Shown here piece by piece: positions 1-8,024 of a stretch of DNA of 35,062 nucleotides (positions are counted from its first letter, which is position 1; the number at the start of each line of letters is the position of its first letter). The stretch is taken from contig CAXUHG010000050.1 of the NCBI GenBank assembly GCA_964250805.1, positions 1 through 35,062 on the forward strand, written 5' to 3'. Position numbers and translations under genes: made by a program. The notes beneath the pieces were generated by a model. It made no database searches. It was not told the origin of the DNA and saw only the letters and a program-made list of their open reading frames with translations. This DNA comes from JBBQVS01 sp964250805 (GTDB taxonomy: Bacteria > Chloroflexota > Ktedonobacteria > Ktedonobacterales > Ktedonobacteraceae).

Positions 1-61
1 TCAATCTGGTCCCTACGAAAATGGTCAGATCAAGCTTGACTGTGTACTACGAAAAATGGTC
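1..61. repeat. right end of a GTAGGGACC-family inverted repeat
   Basis: The window opens with TCTGGTCCCTACGAAAATGG. This matches the right ends of the inverted repeats at 23914-23948 and 25314-25341, so it is probably the right arm of another copy whose left arm lies outside the window. A short imperfect direct repeat follows: CTACGAAAATGGTC at 13-26 and CTACGAAAAATGGTC at 47-61. No gene is seen here. Confidence 0.55.
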
Positions 62-65
62 TAAT

Positions 66-650
66 TTAGACGGGAACAGTTCTCCTGAAAGTACCATATT
101 GACGCCGCAGATATCCGCGACCAACCAGGTCTTTCTTAAAAAACGCGTAATCGTGGTAATGACGCTGAATAATCTCATTAACCTCTTGTTCTTGGTAGTA
201 TGCATCAATCTCGAAAAGTTGAGCAAACCACTTCACAAGAATTTCGAGGTTCTTGCGACCTGCTGGTATCGTTGTCAGGCGTGTGCCTACAAAATAACGC
301 CTAATGACTTCTCGCTCCCATTCTTCAAAGATGTTTTCATCAACATGAATCTCGTTACTCGGAGAAAGCAGTTCTTGAGAAGTATGCCACGACGCTACGA
401 GTAGACGGAAAGACTTCATATTCAGTATGTAGCGCGAAACGGAGCCTGTCTTTCCTGACTGAATTTCGACAAGATTCAGGTGTTGCAATTTTCTAAGGTG
501 TCGTGCCGCTAGAGTAACTTTCACTCCAAGCAATGTAGCGAGTTCCTCCAAACTGTACGCCTGAACTGAGAGCAATCCTACCAGTCTGAGCCGCAATCTA
601 TCTGAAAGAACTCCCACCGTTTGCTGTAAAAAGAGGTTGTCCTGGGACAT
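66..650 (-). CDS. ArsR-type winged-helix regulator with C-terminal DUF2087 domain
   Basis: Predicted 194-aa cytoplasmic transcription regulator. Residues about 1-75 look like an ArsR-type winged helix: the segment LEELATLLGVKVTLAARHLR resembles a recognition helix and is followed by a wing. Residues about 115-188 match the DUF2087 pattern: a hydrophobic start, IPAGRKN, a helix ending in LFEIDAYY, then EVNEII, a conserved D, KKDLVGRGYLRR and a final aromatic stretch. The start is supported by GAGG 9 nt upstream of the ATG. It is the second gene of a two-gene operon, 37-nt or so behind another DUF2087 protein, and both appear to be read from the promoter at 1053-1081. The ligand is unknown. The domain calls are by eye: family fairly sure, function inferred. 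Confidence 0.75.
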   Translation of the reverse strand: MSQDNLFLQQTVGVLSDRLRLRLVGLLSVQAYSLEELATLLGVKVTLAARHLRKLQHLNLVEIQSGKTGSVSRYILNMKSFRLLVASWHTSQELLSPSNEIHVDENIFEEWEREVIRRYFVGTRLTTIPAGRKNLEILVKWFAQLFEIDAYYQEQEVNEIIQRHYHDYAFFKKDLVGRGYLRRQYGTFRRTVPV

Positions 651-687
651 GTATATGTTCCTCGTAAGTGTTTTGTCTATTTGTAGT

Positions 688-1014
688 TCAATTCTTATTT
701 TGCTCTACGCGCCAGTACCGCGAACCGTCGCGTGTACGTTTCAAATAGCGAAAATCACACAGGTCGCGGCGAAGCGTGGCACAGTCAATTGCACTCACTA
801 GTTCAGACAGCAACGCATTCACCTCTTTCTCGCTATAGCTACGTCTCTCCTCAAAGAATGAAGAGATGTACGTGAAAAGCAATCGTTGTGTTGCTCTTTT
901 TCCAGGCCAGATAAGCACATGACCATGAGCATCAAGATAACGAGCAATTTCTGGCTGTGCATTAGTGTGAACTTCACGAGATGATGTTTCAGAGTACGTA
1001 GAGAGCTTCTCCAT
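688..1014 (-). CDS. stand-alone DUF2087 domain protein
   Basis: Small 108-aa protein made mostly of one DUF2087 domain (about residues 35-100). It shows WPGKRATQRLL, then SYSEKEVNALL, then LRRDLCDFRYLKRTRDGSRYW, all typical of the family. Two in-frame ATGs lie close together at 1020 and 1014. The AGAGG ribosome site directly touches the first ATG but is 6 nt from the second, so 1014 is preferred. Unlike its downstream neighbour it has no recognisable helix-turn-helix, so it may act as a partner or ligand-sensing subunit for that protein (inference). It is the first gene after a consensus promoter and palindromic operator. Confidence 0.72.
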   Translation of the reverse strand: MEKLSTYSETSSREVHTNAQPEIARYLDAHGHVLIWPGKRATQRLLFTYISSFFEERRSYSEKEVNALLSELVSAIDCATLRRDLCDFRYLKRTRDGSRYWRVEQNKN

Positions 1015-1035
1015 AATCATCCTCTTTCTTGTTTT

Positions 1036-1059
1036 GTATAAATCTAATTAGATTTATAC
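1036..1059. promoter_or_regulatory. 24-bp perfect palindromic operator over the -10 box
   Basis: The sequence is a perfect palindrome with half site GTATAAATCTAA and no spacer. It covers the -10 hexamer of the promoter for the DUF2087 operon. A protein bound there would block RNA polymerase. The ArsR-type protein encoded by the operon is the natural candidate, which would make the circuit autoregulatory (inference). Confidence 0.7.
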
Positions 1060-1081
1060 CTAAATTATGAAGATTTGTCAA
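1053..1081 (-). promoter_or_regulatory. sigma-70 type promoter of the DUF2087 operon
   Basis: On the minus strand TTGACA (1076-1081) is followed after exactly 17 nt by TATAAA (1053-1058), a near-consensus housekeeping promoter. It lies about 40 nt upstream of the preferred start at 1014 and overlaps the 24-bp palindrome. Confidence 0.8.
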
Positions 1082-1107
1082 GAGGGGAAAGAGATATAGA
1101 TGAAATG

Positions 1108-1183
1108 AAATAGAGGTGAGAATAGAAAACGCCTTGCAGACTTGCAAGTCNNNNNNNNNNGTTTTCTATTCTCACCTCTATTT
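1108..1183. terminator. 23-bp perfect hairpin downstream of nuoH, with gap in its loop
   Basis: The arms 1108-1130 and 1161-1183 are exact reverse complements (23 bp). The hairpin starts 5 nt after the nuoH stop codon. Its loop contains GACTTGCAAGTC, itself a palindrome, and a run of ten N. There is no clear U-tract outside the stem. It probably ends or protects the nuo transcript. It also faces the start of the leftward DUF2087 operon promoter. Confidence 0.6.
1151..1160. other. assembly gap (10 N)
   Basis: Ten N lie in the loop of the hairpin at 1108-1183. The true loop length is unknown. Confidence 0.95.
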
Positions 1184-1188
1184 ACAAT

Positions 1189-2592
1189 TTACTCGCTTCT
1201 ATCAACAACCGTTGTTGCGCTTCCACCCTGTGGCAAGGCGACACGAGCGGGTACGGCGTCACGTAGCGGTAGTGCTGGTGATGGCACCGCGTTAGTGCGT
1301 TGACGTGCGCGAATGGATGGCGACTGTGCGCGTCGTGCCGAAGAAACGGTGACGCGTGTCACCAACTGCACAAAGGCAAACAGTGCTGCCCAGTTGATAG
1401 CGGCTGTGATCGTCAGGAAGACCCATGTGGGAAGTCCAAGGCTGTTGACGATGAGGTAGATTAAGCCAGTTAGCAGAATATTCCCAAGCGTGATAGGAAT
1501 GAGAATCAGCCATGCGAGCTGCATCAACTGATCGGGGCGTAGGCGTGGGAGTGTACTTCGTACCCAGATGAAGATGAAGCACATACCATATACTTTGAGA
1601 ATAAAGTAACCAAGTGCTAGTACGTTGCCAAGTAGTCCCCACCAGCCATTGTTGAGTCCAGTCAGATAGCTAACACCAGGACCGCTCCAACCACCGAGGA
1701 AGAGGTAAGTTGTGATTGCTGAAACAATGGTCATGTTGCCATATTCACCCAGGAAAAACATTGCCCAGCGCATGCCGCTATACTCTGTAAGGTAGCCCGC
1801 GACCAGTTCTGACTCTGCCTCTGGTAAGTCGAATGGAGGGCGGTTCGTCTCCGCCAAGCCACAGATGTAATAGATGGCAAGCATAAGTGGCTGGAATAGG
1901 AAGAACCATGACCAGGGCGTGAAGCCCTCGAAGATGAAGTCAAGCACCGGAACATGCGTAATATGCCAGACGTTCTGAAAGTTCATAATTTCACGAATAG
2001 AAATTGTACCGATACCATCGTTGTTAGAGAGGATACTAGTAAACATAACAATGCCAACAAGTGCAAGTATAAGTGGTAGTTCATAAGAAATCATTTGAGC
2101 GGCAGAACGTAGACCACCTATCAGTGCATATTTGCTGTTAGAACCCCAGCCCGCCATAATAACGGCGATTACATCAATAGAACTCATTGCGACAAGGTAG
2201 ATAAGGCCAGTGGCGAGTGCTGTTCCTGGTATACCAACATAGGGCGAGAGCGGTAGTACCGCGAACGCGGCAATAACAGGCGCAATAAAGACCGATGGTG
2301 CTAGCAAAAACACTACTTTATCGGTCTTACTGCCATGAATATCTTCTTTAAGTAGTAGCTTACCGACATCGGCAACCGATTGTAAGAGTCCATGAGGTCC
2401 TGTGTGGATAGGTCCAAGACGGTCCTGCATCCACGCCATAATTTTACGCTCGGCAAACACAAGTAGGGCAGCACTGGTTAAAACAAAGCCGAAGATAGAG
2501 GCAAGAGCCACAATAAACTGCAAGAAATCCAACGAGATAATACCATGCAGTAGTTGTGAGCCTATATCGTCCGCCAACAATAATGTATACAT
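1189..2592 (-). CDS. nuoH: NADH-quinone oxidoreductase subunit H
   Basis: Membrane subunit at the quinone-binding junction of respiratory complex I. The 467-aa product has many hydrophobic helices and family signatures: FAERKIMAWMQDRLGP near residue 47, then NRPPFDLPEAESELVAGY and the following EYSGM about residues 250-275. It is longer than many bacterial NuoH proteins because of a polar, basic, Pro/Ala-rich tail after about residue 410 that follows the last membrane helix. GGAG lies 6 nt before the ATG. It is the last gene of the nuoA-C-x-D-H cluster. The next feature is the hairpin at 1108-1183, so nuoI and the antiporter-like subunits are not in this operon. Confidence 0.95.
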   Translation of the reverse strand: MYTLLLADDIGSQLLHGIISLDFLQFIVALASIFGFVLTSAALLVFAERKIMAWMQDRLGPIHTGPHGLLQSVADVGKLLLKEDIHGSKTDKVVFLLAPSVFIAPVIAAFAVLPLSPYVGIPGTALATGLIYLVAMSSIDVIAVIMAGWGSNSKYALIGGLRSAAQMISYELPLILALVGIVMFTSILSNNDGIGTISIREIMNFQNVWHITHVPVLDFIFEGFTPWSWFFLFQPLMLAIYYICGLAETNRPPFDLPEAESELVAGYLTEYSGMRWAMFFLGEYGNMTIVSAITTYLFLGGWSGPGVSYLTGLNNGWWGLLGNVLALGYFILKVYGMCFIFIWVRSTLPRLRPDQLMQLAWLILIPITLGNILLTGLIYLIVNSLGLPTWVFLTITAAINWAALFAFVQLVTRVTVSSARRAQSPSIRARQRTNAVPSPALPLRDAVPARVALPQGGSATTVVDRSE

Positions 2593-2659
2593 GGATAACT
2601 CCAGAAGAGAAAGATGGAAACAGGCATCTTATAAAATATGCCTGTTCAAACACATAATT

Positions 2660-3811
2660 TTATCGATCAACCTCACCCAAAACGAGGTCTAAACTTCCTA
2701 TAATCGCCACAACGTCGCCCATCTTATGACCACGTAGTAACTCTGGTAATATTTGCAGGTTCACAAACGAGGGACCACGCAACTTGGCACGCCAGGGATA
2801 CTCGCTACCATCGCTGATGAAGTAGACACCTAGTTCGCCCTTGCTGCTCTCGATGCCAAAGTAAGTTTCGCCGCGTGGTGGGCGTAGTGCGATGGGAGTG
2901 CGTGTCCCGATAGGACCGCCGGGCATCTTGTCGATAGCGACGCGACACAGGCGAATGCTCTCATCAATCTCTTGCATCTTGACCTGATAACGTGCGTAGC
3001 AATCGCCTTCCTGACGCACCTGTACGTTGACGGGCACCTCACGATAGGCCATGTACGGTCGATGAACGCGCAGGTCCCAATTGACGCCACTGCCGCGCAG
3101 CATTGGACCCGTTAAGCCATAGGCAATAGCCTGTTGCTGGTCGATATAACCAACGCCTTGCGTGCGCGACTCGAAGATTTCATTACCCGTTACAAGTTGT
3201 TTGAACTCGACCATGTTTTTCTCTAGCTGGTCGATAAAGGCCGAACATTCGGAGAGCCAGTTCTTGGGGAAGTCGTGTAACACGCCTCCGACACGTTGAT
3301 AGTTGACGTTGAAACGGCTTCCTGCAAGTGCCTCGAACAAGCCCATAATGCCTTCACGGTCACGGAATGCGTAGATCACGGGTGTAAATGCACCGAGGTC
3401 TAGCAGGTAGGTCCCAACCGCGACAAGGTGACTCGCGATACGCTGCATCTCGCCAACGAGCAAGCGAATATACTGGGCGCGACGTGGTGCCTCGATACCC
3501 ATTTCTTGCTCCACCGCTCCTGCATAAGCGATTTCATTGAGCATGGGCGAGAGGTAATCGGCGTTGTCCATGTAGCGGATACCACCCATCACGGGTCGGT
3601 TCTCCAGGATTTTCTCAATGCCACGATGCAGATAGCCGATGACAGGTGTGCAGTCGGTGACGGTTTCGCCCTCCAGCGATAGCACGAGGCGTAACACGCC
3701 ATGTGTGCTAGGATGTTGCGGCCCCATGTTGAGCAGCATCTCTTGCGATTGTATACCTTCAGGCTCATCCGCGGTATTTGTGCCCACATCTGTTCTTGAA
3801 TCTGTTGTCAT
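2660..3811 (-). CDS. nuoD: NADH-quinone oxidoreductase subunit D
   Basis: The 49-kDa-type subunit of the peripheral arm of complex I, which lines the quinone cavity with NuoB. The 383-aa length is normal. Signatures include LNMGPQHPSTHGVLRLVLSL near the N-terminus (His residues at the quinone site), GYLHRGIEK, and the usual C-terminal DLVLGEVDR. A short polar N-terminal leader of about 25 residues precedes the conserved part. GAGG is 6 nt upstream of the ATG. It is separated from nuoH by 67 nt and from the upstream 109-aa gene by 72 nt, in the same orientation. Confidence 0.96.
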   Translation of the reverse strand: MTTDSRTDVGTNTADEPEGIQSQEMLLNMGPQHPSTHGVLRLVLSLEGETVTDCTPVIGYLHRGIEKILENRPVMGGIRYMDNADYLSPMLNEIAYAGAVEQEMGIEAPRRAQYIRLLVGEMQRIASHLVAVGTYLLDLGAFTPVIYAFRDREGIMGLFEALAGSRFNVNYQRVGGVLHDFPKNWLSECSAFIDQLEKNMVEFKQLVTGNEIFESRTQGVGYIDQQQAIAYGLTGPMLRGSGVNWDLRVHRPYMAYREVPVNVQVRQEGDCYARYQVKMQEIDESIRLCRVAIDKMPGGPIGTRTPIALRPPRGETYFGIESSKGELGVYFISDGSEYPWRAKLRGPSFVNLQILPELLRGHKMGDVVAIIGSLDLVLGEVDR

Positions 3812-3883
3812 AGAATTCCTCTATTTTATGTTTCAGTTTCTATAAGTATTGACACTTGCTAAAAGCAACACGTATAAGGCTTG

Positions 3884-4213
3884 CTATGAATATATTCGTC
3901 CTTCACGGCTCATCCGTAGTATGCGTCGGAGGCGTAGCACTACAATAATGGACCAGATAAGCCCCATCGCCGCCGCCATGCCACCATAGAGCAGATGGTT
4001 AGGGTCGGGAAAAAAGAAGACGAACGAGACCGCAAGTCCCCAGCATCCCAACGCGACAAACGCAGGCATAATGACAACTTGAGCTGCATCCATGCGTGTT
4101 GCAGGACGGCGTTGCATTCTATTGCGAGAGGGTGCGGCGGTAGCTGTTGGTACAACCTGCTCTATACTTCTCTCTGTATTTCTCTGTGCTTTACGTCTGC
4201 GTCTCTTTGCCAT
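3884..4213 (-). CDS. unknown 109-aa membrane protein inserted in the nuo operon
   Basis: Not recognised. The protein has a strongly basic N-terminus (MAKRRRRKAQRNTERS), a polar stretch to about residue 40, then two hydrophobic segments (about residues 44-68 and 74-95) separated by FFPDPNHL, and a short basic tail. Its ATG shares one base with the nuoC stop codon (TAATG) and there is no strong ribosome site, so translation is probably coupled to nuoC. It sits between nuoC and nuoD, where no standard complex I subunit is encoded. It does not resemble NuoB, NuoI, NuoJ or NuoK: no cysteine motifs are present. It could be an accessory or assembly subunit (inference). Confidence 0.7.
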   Translation of the reverse strand: MAKRRRRKAQRNTERSIEQVVPTATAAPSRNRMQRRPATRMDAAQVVIMPAFVALGCWGLAVSFVFFFPDPNHLLYGGMAAAMGLIWSIIVVLRLRRILRMSREGRIYS

Positions 4214-5004
4214 TAGATTTGCTCATTGGCGGTACGGATTCCGCTTTTATCCTTGGTATCTTTCCCTGCATCGGCTGGTGTTCGTGTAACAGATTGACCT
4301 TGGGGATTCGACTCATTCTGGTTCGCCGACTTCTGTTGTGATTCGCCCGTATGTCCAAAGGTTGGCGTACCAGGGTGGAGTCGCTCCTCCAAGCCTTGTC
4401 CCAATTTCTTTTGCACCACATGTTCGACGTGCTGCTGTTGAAAATTTCCCGCAACCGCCATATTTGGATCGACCTGCGTTGTCGCACGAGGCTTCACCGT
4501 TAAAGGTACTTGATGAAAGTTTTTGAGCAGTGGAAAGCCCTCGAAGTCGTCATCGAGCAACATACGTCGTAGATCGGGATGTCCAGTGAAACGGATGCCA
4601 TACATATCGTAGGTTTCACGCTCTAACCAGTTGGCAGTAGGCCAGACCGAAACGACGCTATCGACCTCTGGCTTGTCATGATCGATACGCACCTTGATCT
4701 GTAGGAGCTGACCGCGTGTGGTTGAGCGCATATGATAGACCGTTTCCAGGTGATCGAGCATATCGACGCCAGAGATGCAAACTAGTAGGTCAAAGCCGAG
4801 CTGGTCGCGCAGAAACCGTGAGACCGCGACGAGGCTCTCACGATTTATGTCCAGAGCGAGAAAGTCGCCTTTGAGAGTTTTCGGAGCAACCGCTTTTCCT
4901 GTGATTTGGGCAATCGGTGCTAGATCACGCGCGAGGGCAGCGTTCTGGTCACGGTAGCCCGTAGTCGCGCTAGGAATGTTTGCTGAACGTGGGACTAAAT
5001 CCAT
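4213..5004 (-). CDS. nuoC: NADH-quinone oxidoreductase subunit C
   Basis: The 30-kDa-type subunit of the complex I peripheral arm, which packs against NuoD and NuoB. The family signature is clear: WLERETYDMYGIRFTGHPDL followed by RRMLLDDDFEGFPLLKNF, about residues 125-165. The product is 263 aa. After about residue 185 comes a long hydrophilic tail rich in Gln, Lys, Ser and Thr with no visible domain, absent from typical NuoC. AAGGAG lies 7 nt before the ATG, and the gene overlaps the end of nuoA by 10 nt, so the two are coupled. In most operons nuoB lies between A and C. Here it does not. Confidence 0.94.
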   Translation of the reverse strand: MDLVPRSANIPSATTGYRDQNAALARDLAPIAQITGKAVAPKTLKGDFLALDINRESLVAVSRFLRDQLGFDLLVCISGVDMLDHLETVYHMRSTTRGQLLQIKVRIDHDKPEVDSVVSVWPTANWLERETYDMYGIRFTGHPDLRRMLLDDDFEGFPLLKNFHQVPLTVKPRATTQVDPNMAVAGNFQQQHVEHVVQKKLGQGLEERLHPGTPTFGHTGESQQKSANQNESNPQGQSVTRTPADAGKDTKDKSGIRTANEQI

Positions 5005-5357
5005 CGTGTCACTCCTTTACGCCATGCATATGCTAGACCGAGTGCAAGTACAAGAATAAAGAAGAGAATTTCAACGAAACCAAAAATGTTTAATTGCTTA
5101 AAAATGATCGCCCATGCGATGATAAACACGATATCAACATCGAATGCTACAAAAAGCAGTGCAAAAATATAGAAACCAAGTGGATACTGTACCCACGCAG
5201 AACCGATGGGGGTTTCACCTGATTCGTATGTTTGCAGCTTTTCCTTTGTTCTGCTATGTGGTGAGATCAGGTTAGAAAAAACCGTTGCCGCGATCACAAA
5301 CACAAAGCCGCCCGCCAACAAGATGCCCGCATAGAGATAGGCAATATTTATGGACAT
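4995..5357 (-). CDS. nuoA: NADH-quinone oxidoreductase subunit A
   Basis: Small membrane subunit of complex I, 120 aa, with three predicted helices (about residues 5-28, 60-82 and 88-110). The loop after helix 1 carries the family motif TYESGETPIGSAWVQYPLGF, followed by the acidic second helix containing FVAFDVDIVF. The motif has YESG rather than the YECG of many relatives, which is a tolerated variant. GGGAGG is 7 nt before the ATG. It is the first gene of the operon, driven by the promoter at 5421-5449, with about 60 nt of leader. Confidence 0.95.
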   Translation of the reverse strand: MSINIAYLYAGILLAGGFVFVIAATVFSNLISPHSRTKEKLQTYESGETPIGSAWVQYPLGFYIFALLFVAFDVDIVFIIAWAIIFKQLNIFGFVEILFFILVLALGLAYAWRKGVTRWI

Positions 5358-5420
5358 AAGAATTCCTCCCGACGATTGTCTTCTTACCCTTCTGAAAGAA
5401 GGCGAGAAGATGCTACAAGG

Positions 5421-5449
5421 ATTATAGCACAGAGGGGAAAGTGCGACAA
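5421..5449 (-). promoter_or_regulatory. promoter of the nuo operon
   Basis: On the minus strand TTGTCG (5444-5449) and a perfect TATAAT (5421-5426) are separated by 17 nt. The -35 box touches the end of the hairpin that follows the PP2C gene, so termination of one transcript and initiation of the next are packed together. Confidence 0.75.
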
Positions 5450-5509
5450 TTTAATAGAGACAAATGGAGTTAGTGCCACTGGCACTAACTCCATTTGTCT
5501 CTATTAAAT
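5449..5509. terminator. 29-bp perfect hairpin after the PP2C gene
   Basis: Arms 5449-5477 and 5481-5509 pair perfectly over 29 bp around a 3-nt loop (ACT). The hairpin begins 14 nt after the PP2C stop codon and reaches the -35 box of the nuo promoter. There is no run of T after the stem in the direction of transcription, so it is not a textbook intrinsic terminator. Confidence 0.65.
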
Positions 5510-5523
5510 CGTGTTATAAATAG

Positions 5524-7980
5524 CTATACTTGTGGCATGGTCACGTTTTCCTGACGATAGATGACATCAAGGCTAGGAGTAAGCGGTTTTTCTGAGCGTT
5601 CGACGACGTTGACGACGATCACACTAATATTATCCTCACCACCACCAGCATGTGCGGCTTTGATAAGGTTATCGCCCAGTTGTTGCGGGTCTGTAATTGG
5701 CACTTCCAGTACGCGCTGAATTTCGGGGTCGCGCACCATATCCCAGAGTCCATCGGAGCAGAGCAACATTTTGTCGCCGGCTTGCAATTGTACATCAAAC
5801 GGGTCAACTTCGACAAACGGTTTCTCGCCGAGGCTCCGATAAATCTGGTTGCGCTTGGGATGCGTATAGATGTCGTCAGGTTTGATGATGCCAGCATCGA
5901 CAAGGCTTGCGACAACCGAGTGATCACGTGTCACTTTCGAGAGACCATTAGATGTACGATAGAGATATGTGCGGCTATCTCCCACATTGGCAACATGAGC
6001 CGTTGTATCAATGATGAGTGTTGCCGTCACGGTTGTGCCCATGTCGGCTCCGTTTTTCACATTGTGTTCATGGACAGCCTGATTTGCCTGTTGCACACTA
6101 TCAACAAGTAGTTTCTCAGGTGTTTCGCTCGTCTCTTCAACATGAACGAGTCGGGGTAGCATATAATCGATAATGGTTTGAATGGCTAAACGGCTGGCGT
6201 CCTGACCGTTCGCATGTCCACCCATACCATCCGCGACCACGAACAAACCGACTTGTTGCATTTGTCCATTCAGCGAACGCACGCCCTTGACCGCGAACAA
6301 ACTATCCTCGTTCGGCTTGTATTTACGCTTAATACCTGGGTCTGTGCTGGTGACGACCTCAAATCCCAGTGGCCTACCCATTTTTACTGTCTGTTCCAGT
6401 ACTGGCGAGAATTGTTGTGTCTTCTCTATGTCAGGCATGCTATTGCGCCCTGCCTCGTTCATATCAATAGTTGGATAGTCAGCATATGACGCATTTGCCG
6501 ATATGGGTATTCCAGATGAGCGTGAGGCGACTGGATCGTGCTGAACCTGTGGTTGAACTGGCTGTGATGCCACTTGCGGTAGAGGTGTTCTGACGGCAGC
6601 ATGTGCGGCGGCCTGTTGCGCCTCTCTCTCTTGAATCTGTTGTGCCTGCGATGTGGCTTGCTTGTCTGCCTCGGCGAAATCTCTATTGCGTTGTCCACGT
6701 TTGAAGAGTTGGTTGAGCAGAACGAGCAACAACACAAAGACGATTAAGCCAATAATGACAATTGCCAGTAAGAGATACGAAATGGTACCGATGAGTGGAA
6801 ACGTAATGCCATTTGGTGGCGAATTTCCATTCGATTCCGATGACGAATTTCCATTTTTGTTCTGAGTGTTCTGTACGGTGTTAATCGTAGCAATTAAATT
6901 GTGGGCACCCTGAAACTGATTATCAGCAAAAGTATTTGCATTCGTTAGAAGGGTTTTAGCCGTGTCATAGTGATTAGCTCCCTGATAATACGCGGTGACG
7001 CCGCCGTTCCAATTGCTTGATACGTCGTTGGGGGCCGGGTCACTGCTGATCTGTTGCTTTAACAAAAAGGCGGTTGCGTCTGTCGCCTTGAAAACCTTTG
7101 ATGGTTGCCCTGTCTCATTAAGATAGAGCTTGGTGAGGAAACCGTGCTGGTCAACAATTGGAGTGCCATTCTCAAAGCCGTTGAATGCATTCGGACCATC
7201 TGACTTTTGAAGTGTAGCGGAGGTAGGCGTTAGAAATTGTTGCAAGTTTGATGCCACTGTTGGTGTTGTAGGTACCTGGATGGATTGACTGAGTTGAATG
7301 GCGGCAAAATCCTCTGGTAGGGTGCTTGATGTAGGAGGCAAGGTAGCATAGGGAAGTAGCGTATTGCTATGAAATGCGAAGAGAGCTGCACCATTGCTAC
7401 ACTTGTTCGCATCGCTGCATTGGACGCTGTTTATGTTGCCAGTCATCGGCATGGAGAGCGTACTATTATATGAATTGCTTAGATACACGTTGATGGAGTT
7501 CAGCCTGAGTTTATTGCCTACAATACTTGCAGCCCCCAAGCTTTTACAGGTGAAATCGTTCTTGTTGATGAGTGAGCCATCAGTCAATACCCATGCATTT
7601 TGCTGTGTTGCGCTCGCCTTGCTTGCTACTATGAGGCCCAGTCCAGTGCAAGTTGAGAAGGGAGTATCTAACAGGTTTGTCCTGGCACTGTTCGATTTTG
7701 TAGGCGTAGTTGGTTGTACTGGCGTAGTGATAGCAGGTGCATAGTTGGCAACAATACGTACAACCGAGACACCAGCACGCAAAAGGCTTTCAGGTTGCTG
7801 TGTAGTATCATGGCGTGCCGCAAACGCGAGCGGTGACGAAAAAAAAGTGCTTTGAATGAAGAGAAGTGTAATAAGACCGCAGAGTACGCAGCATGACGTC
7901 CAGCGTGTCACGCAGTATGACGCCCTGCCTGTCAACTTTGTACCCTTTCCCGTAGTGAAAGTGGAACGATACGTACTCAT
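5524..7980 (-). CDS. membrane PP2C-type protein phosphatase with protease-like outer domain
   Basis: Predicted 818-aa Ser/Thr phosphatase. Start chosen at 7980: GGGAG lies 9 nt upstream, and a longer reading frame to 8112 would overlap the kinase gene. Order: signal anchor or helix (about residues 28-50); outer domain (about 75-300); alpha-helical linker; strong membrane helix (about 392-424); basic and Gln/Ala-rich linker; cytoplasmic PP2C domain (about 538-810). The PP2C motifs NEDS, VADGMGGHANG, MGTTVTA, ANVGDSR, DHSVV, LCSDGLWD and GGGEDNISV carry the metal-binding Asp residues. The outer domain resembles trypsin/HtrA folds but lacks the catalytic His and Ser. It follows the kinase gene by 44 nt and probably reverses its phosphorylations. 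Confidence 0.88.
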   Translation of the reverse strand: MSTYRSTFTTGKGTKLTGRASYCVTRWTSCCVLCGLITLLFIQSTFFSSPLAFAARHDTTQQPESLLRAGVSVVRIVANYAPAITTPVQPTTPTKSNSARTNLLDTPFSTCTGLGLIVASKASATQQNAWVLTDGSLINKNDFTCKSLGAASIVGNKLRLNSINVYLSNSYNSTLSMPMTGNINSVQCSDANKCSNGAALFAFHSNTLLPYATLPPTSSTLPEDFAAIQLSQSIQVPTTPTVASNLQQFLTPTSATLQKSDGPNAFNGFENGTPIVDQHGFLTKLYLNETGQPSKVFKATDATAFLLKQQISSDPAPNDVSSNWNGGVTAYYQGANHYDTAKTLLTNANTFADNQFQGAHNLIATINTVQNTQNKNGNSSSESNGNSPPNGITFPLIGTISYLLLAIVIIGLIVFVLLLVLLNQLFKRGQRNRDFAEADKQATSQAQQIQEREAQQAAAHAAVRTPLPQVASQPVQPQVQHDPVASRSSGIPISANASYADYPTIDMNEAGRNSMPDIEKTQQFSPVLEQTVKMGRPLGFEVVTSTDPGIKRKYKPNEDSLFAVKGVRSLNGQMQQVGLFVVADGMGGHANGQDASRLAIQTIIDYMLPRLVHVEETSETPEKLLVDSVQQANQAVHEHNVKNGADMGTTVTATLIIDTTAHVANVGDSRTYLYRTSNGLSKVTRDHSVVASLVDAGIIKPDDIYTHPKRNQIYRSLGEKPFVEVDPFDVQLQAGDKMLLCSDGLWDMVRDPEIQRVLEVPITDPQQLGDNLIKAAHAGGGEDNISVIVVNVVERSEKPLTPSLDVIYRQENVTMPQV

Positions 7981-8024
7981 GGATATAATCTCCCTTATAT
8001 GGGTTGGTAAAAATATGGACGGTG

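Noticed and set aside
21..404. 127-aa rightward reading frame at the window start
   Set aside because: It is antisense to the DUF2087 regulator, which has family motifs and a ribosome site, and the frame itself shows no recognisable domain.
3884..4213. 109-aa gene as a missing NuoB, NuoJ or NuoK
   Set aside because: It has no cysteine cluster motif of NuoB, only two membrane segments, and none of the conserved acidic residues of NuoK.
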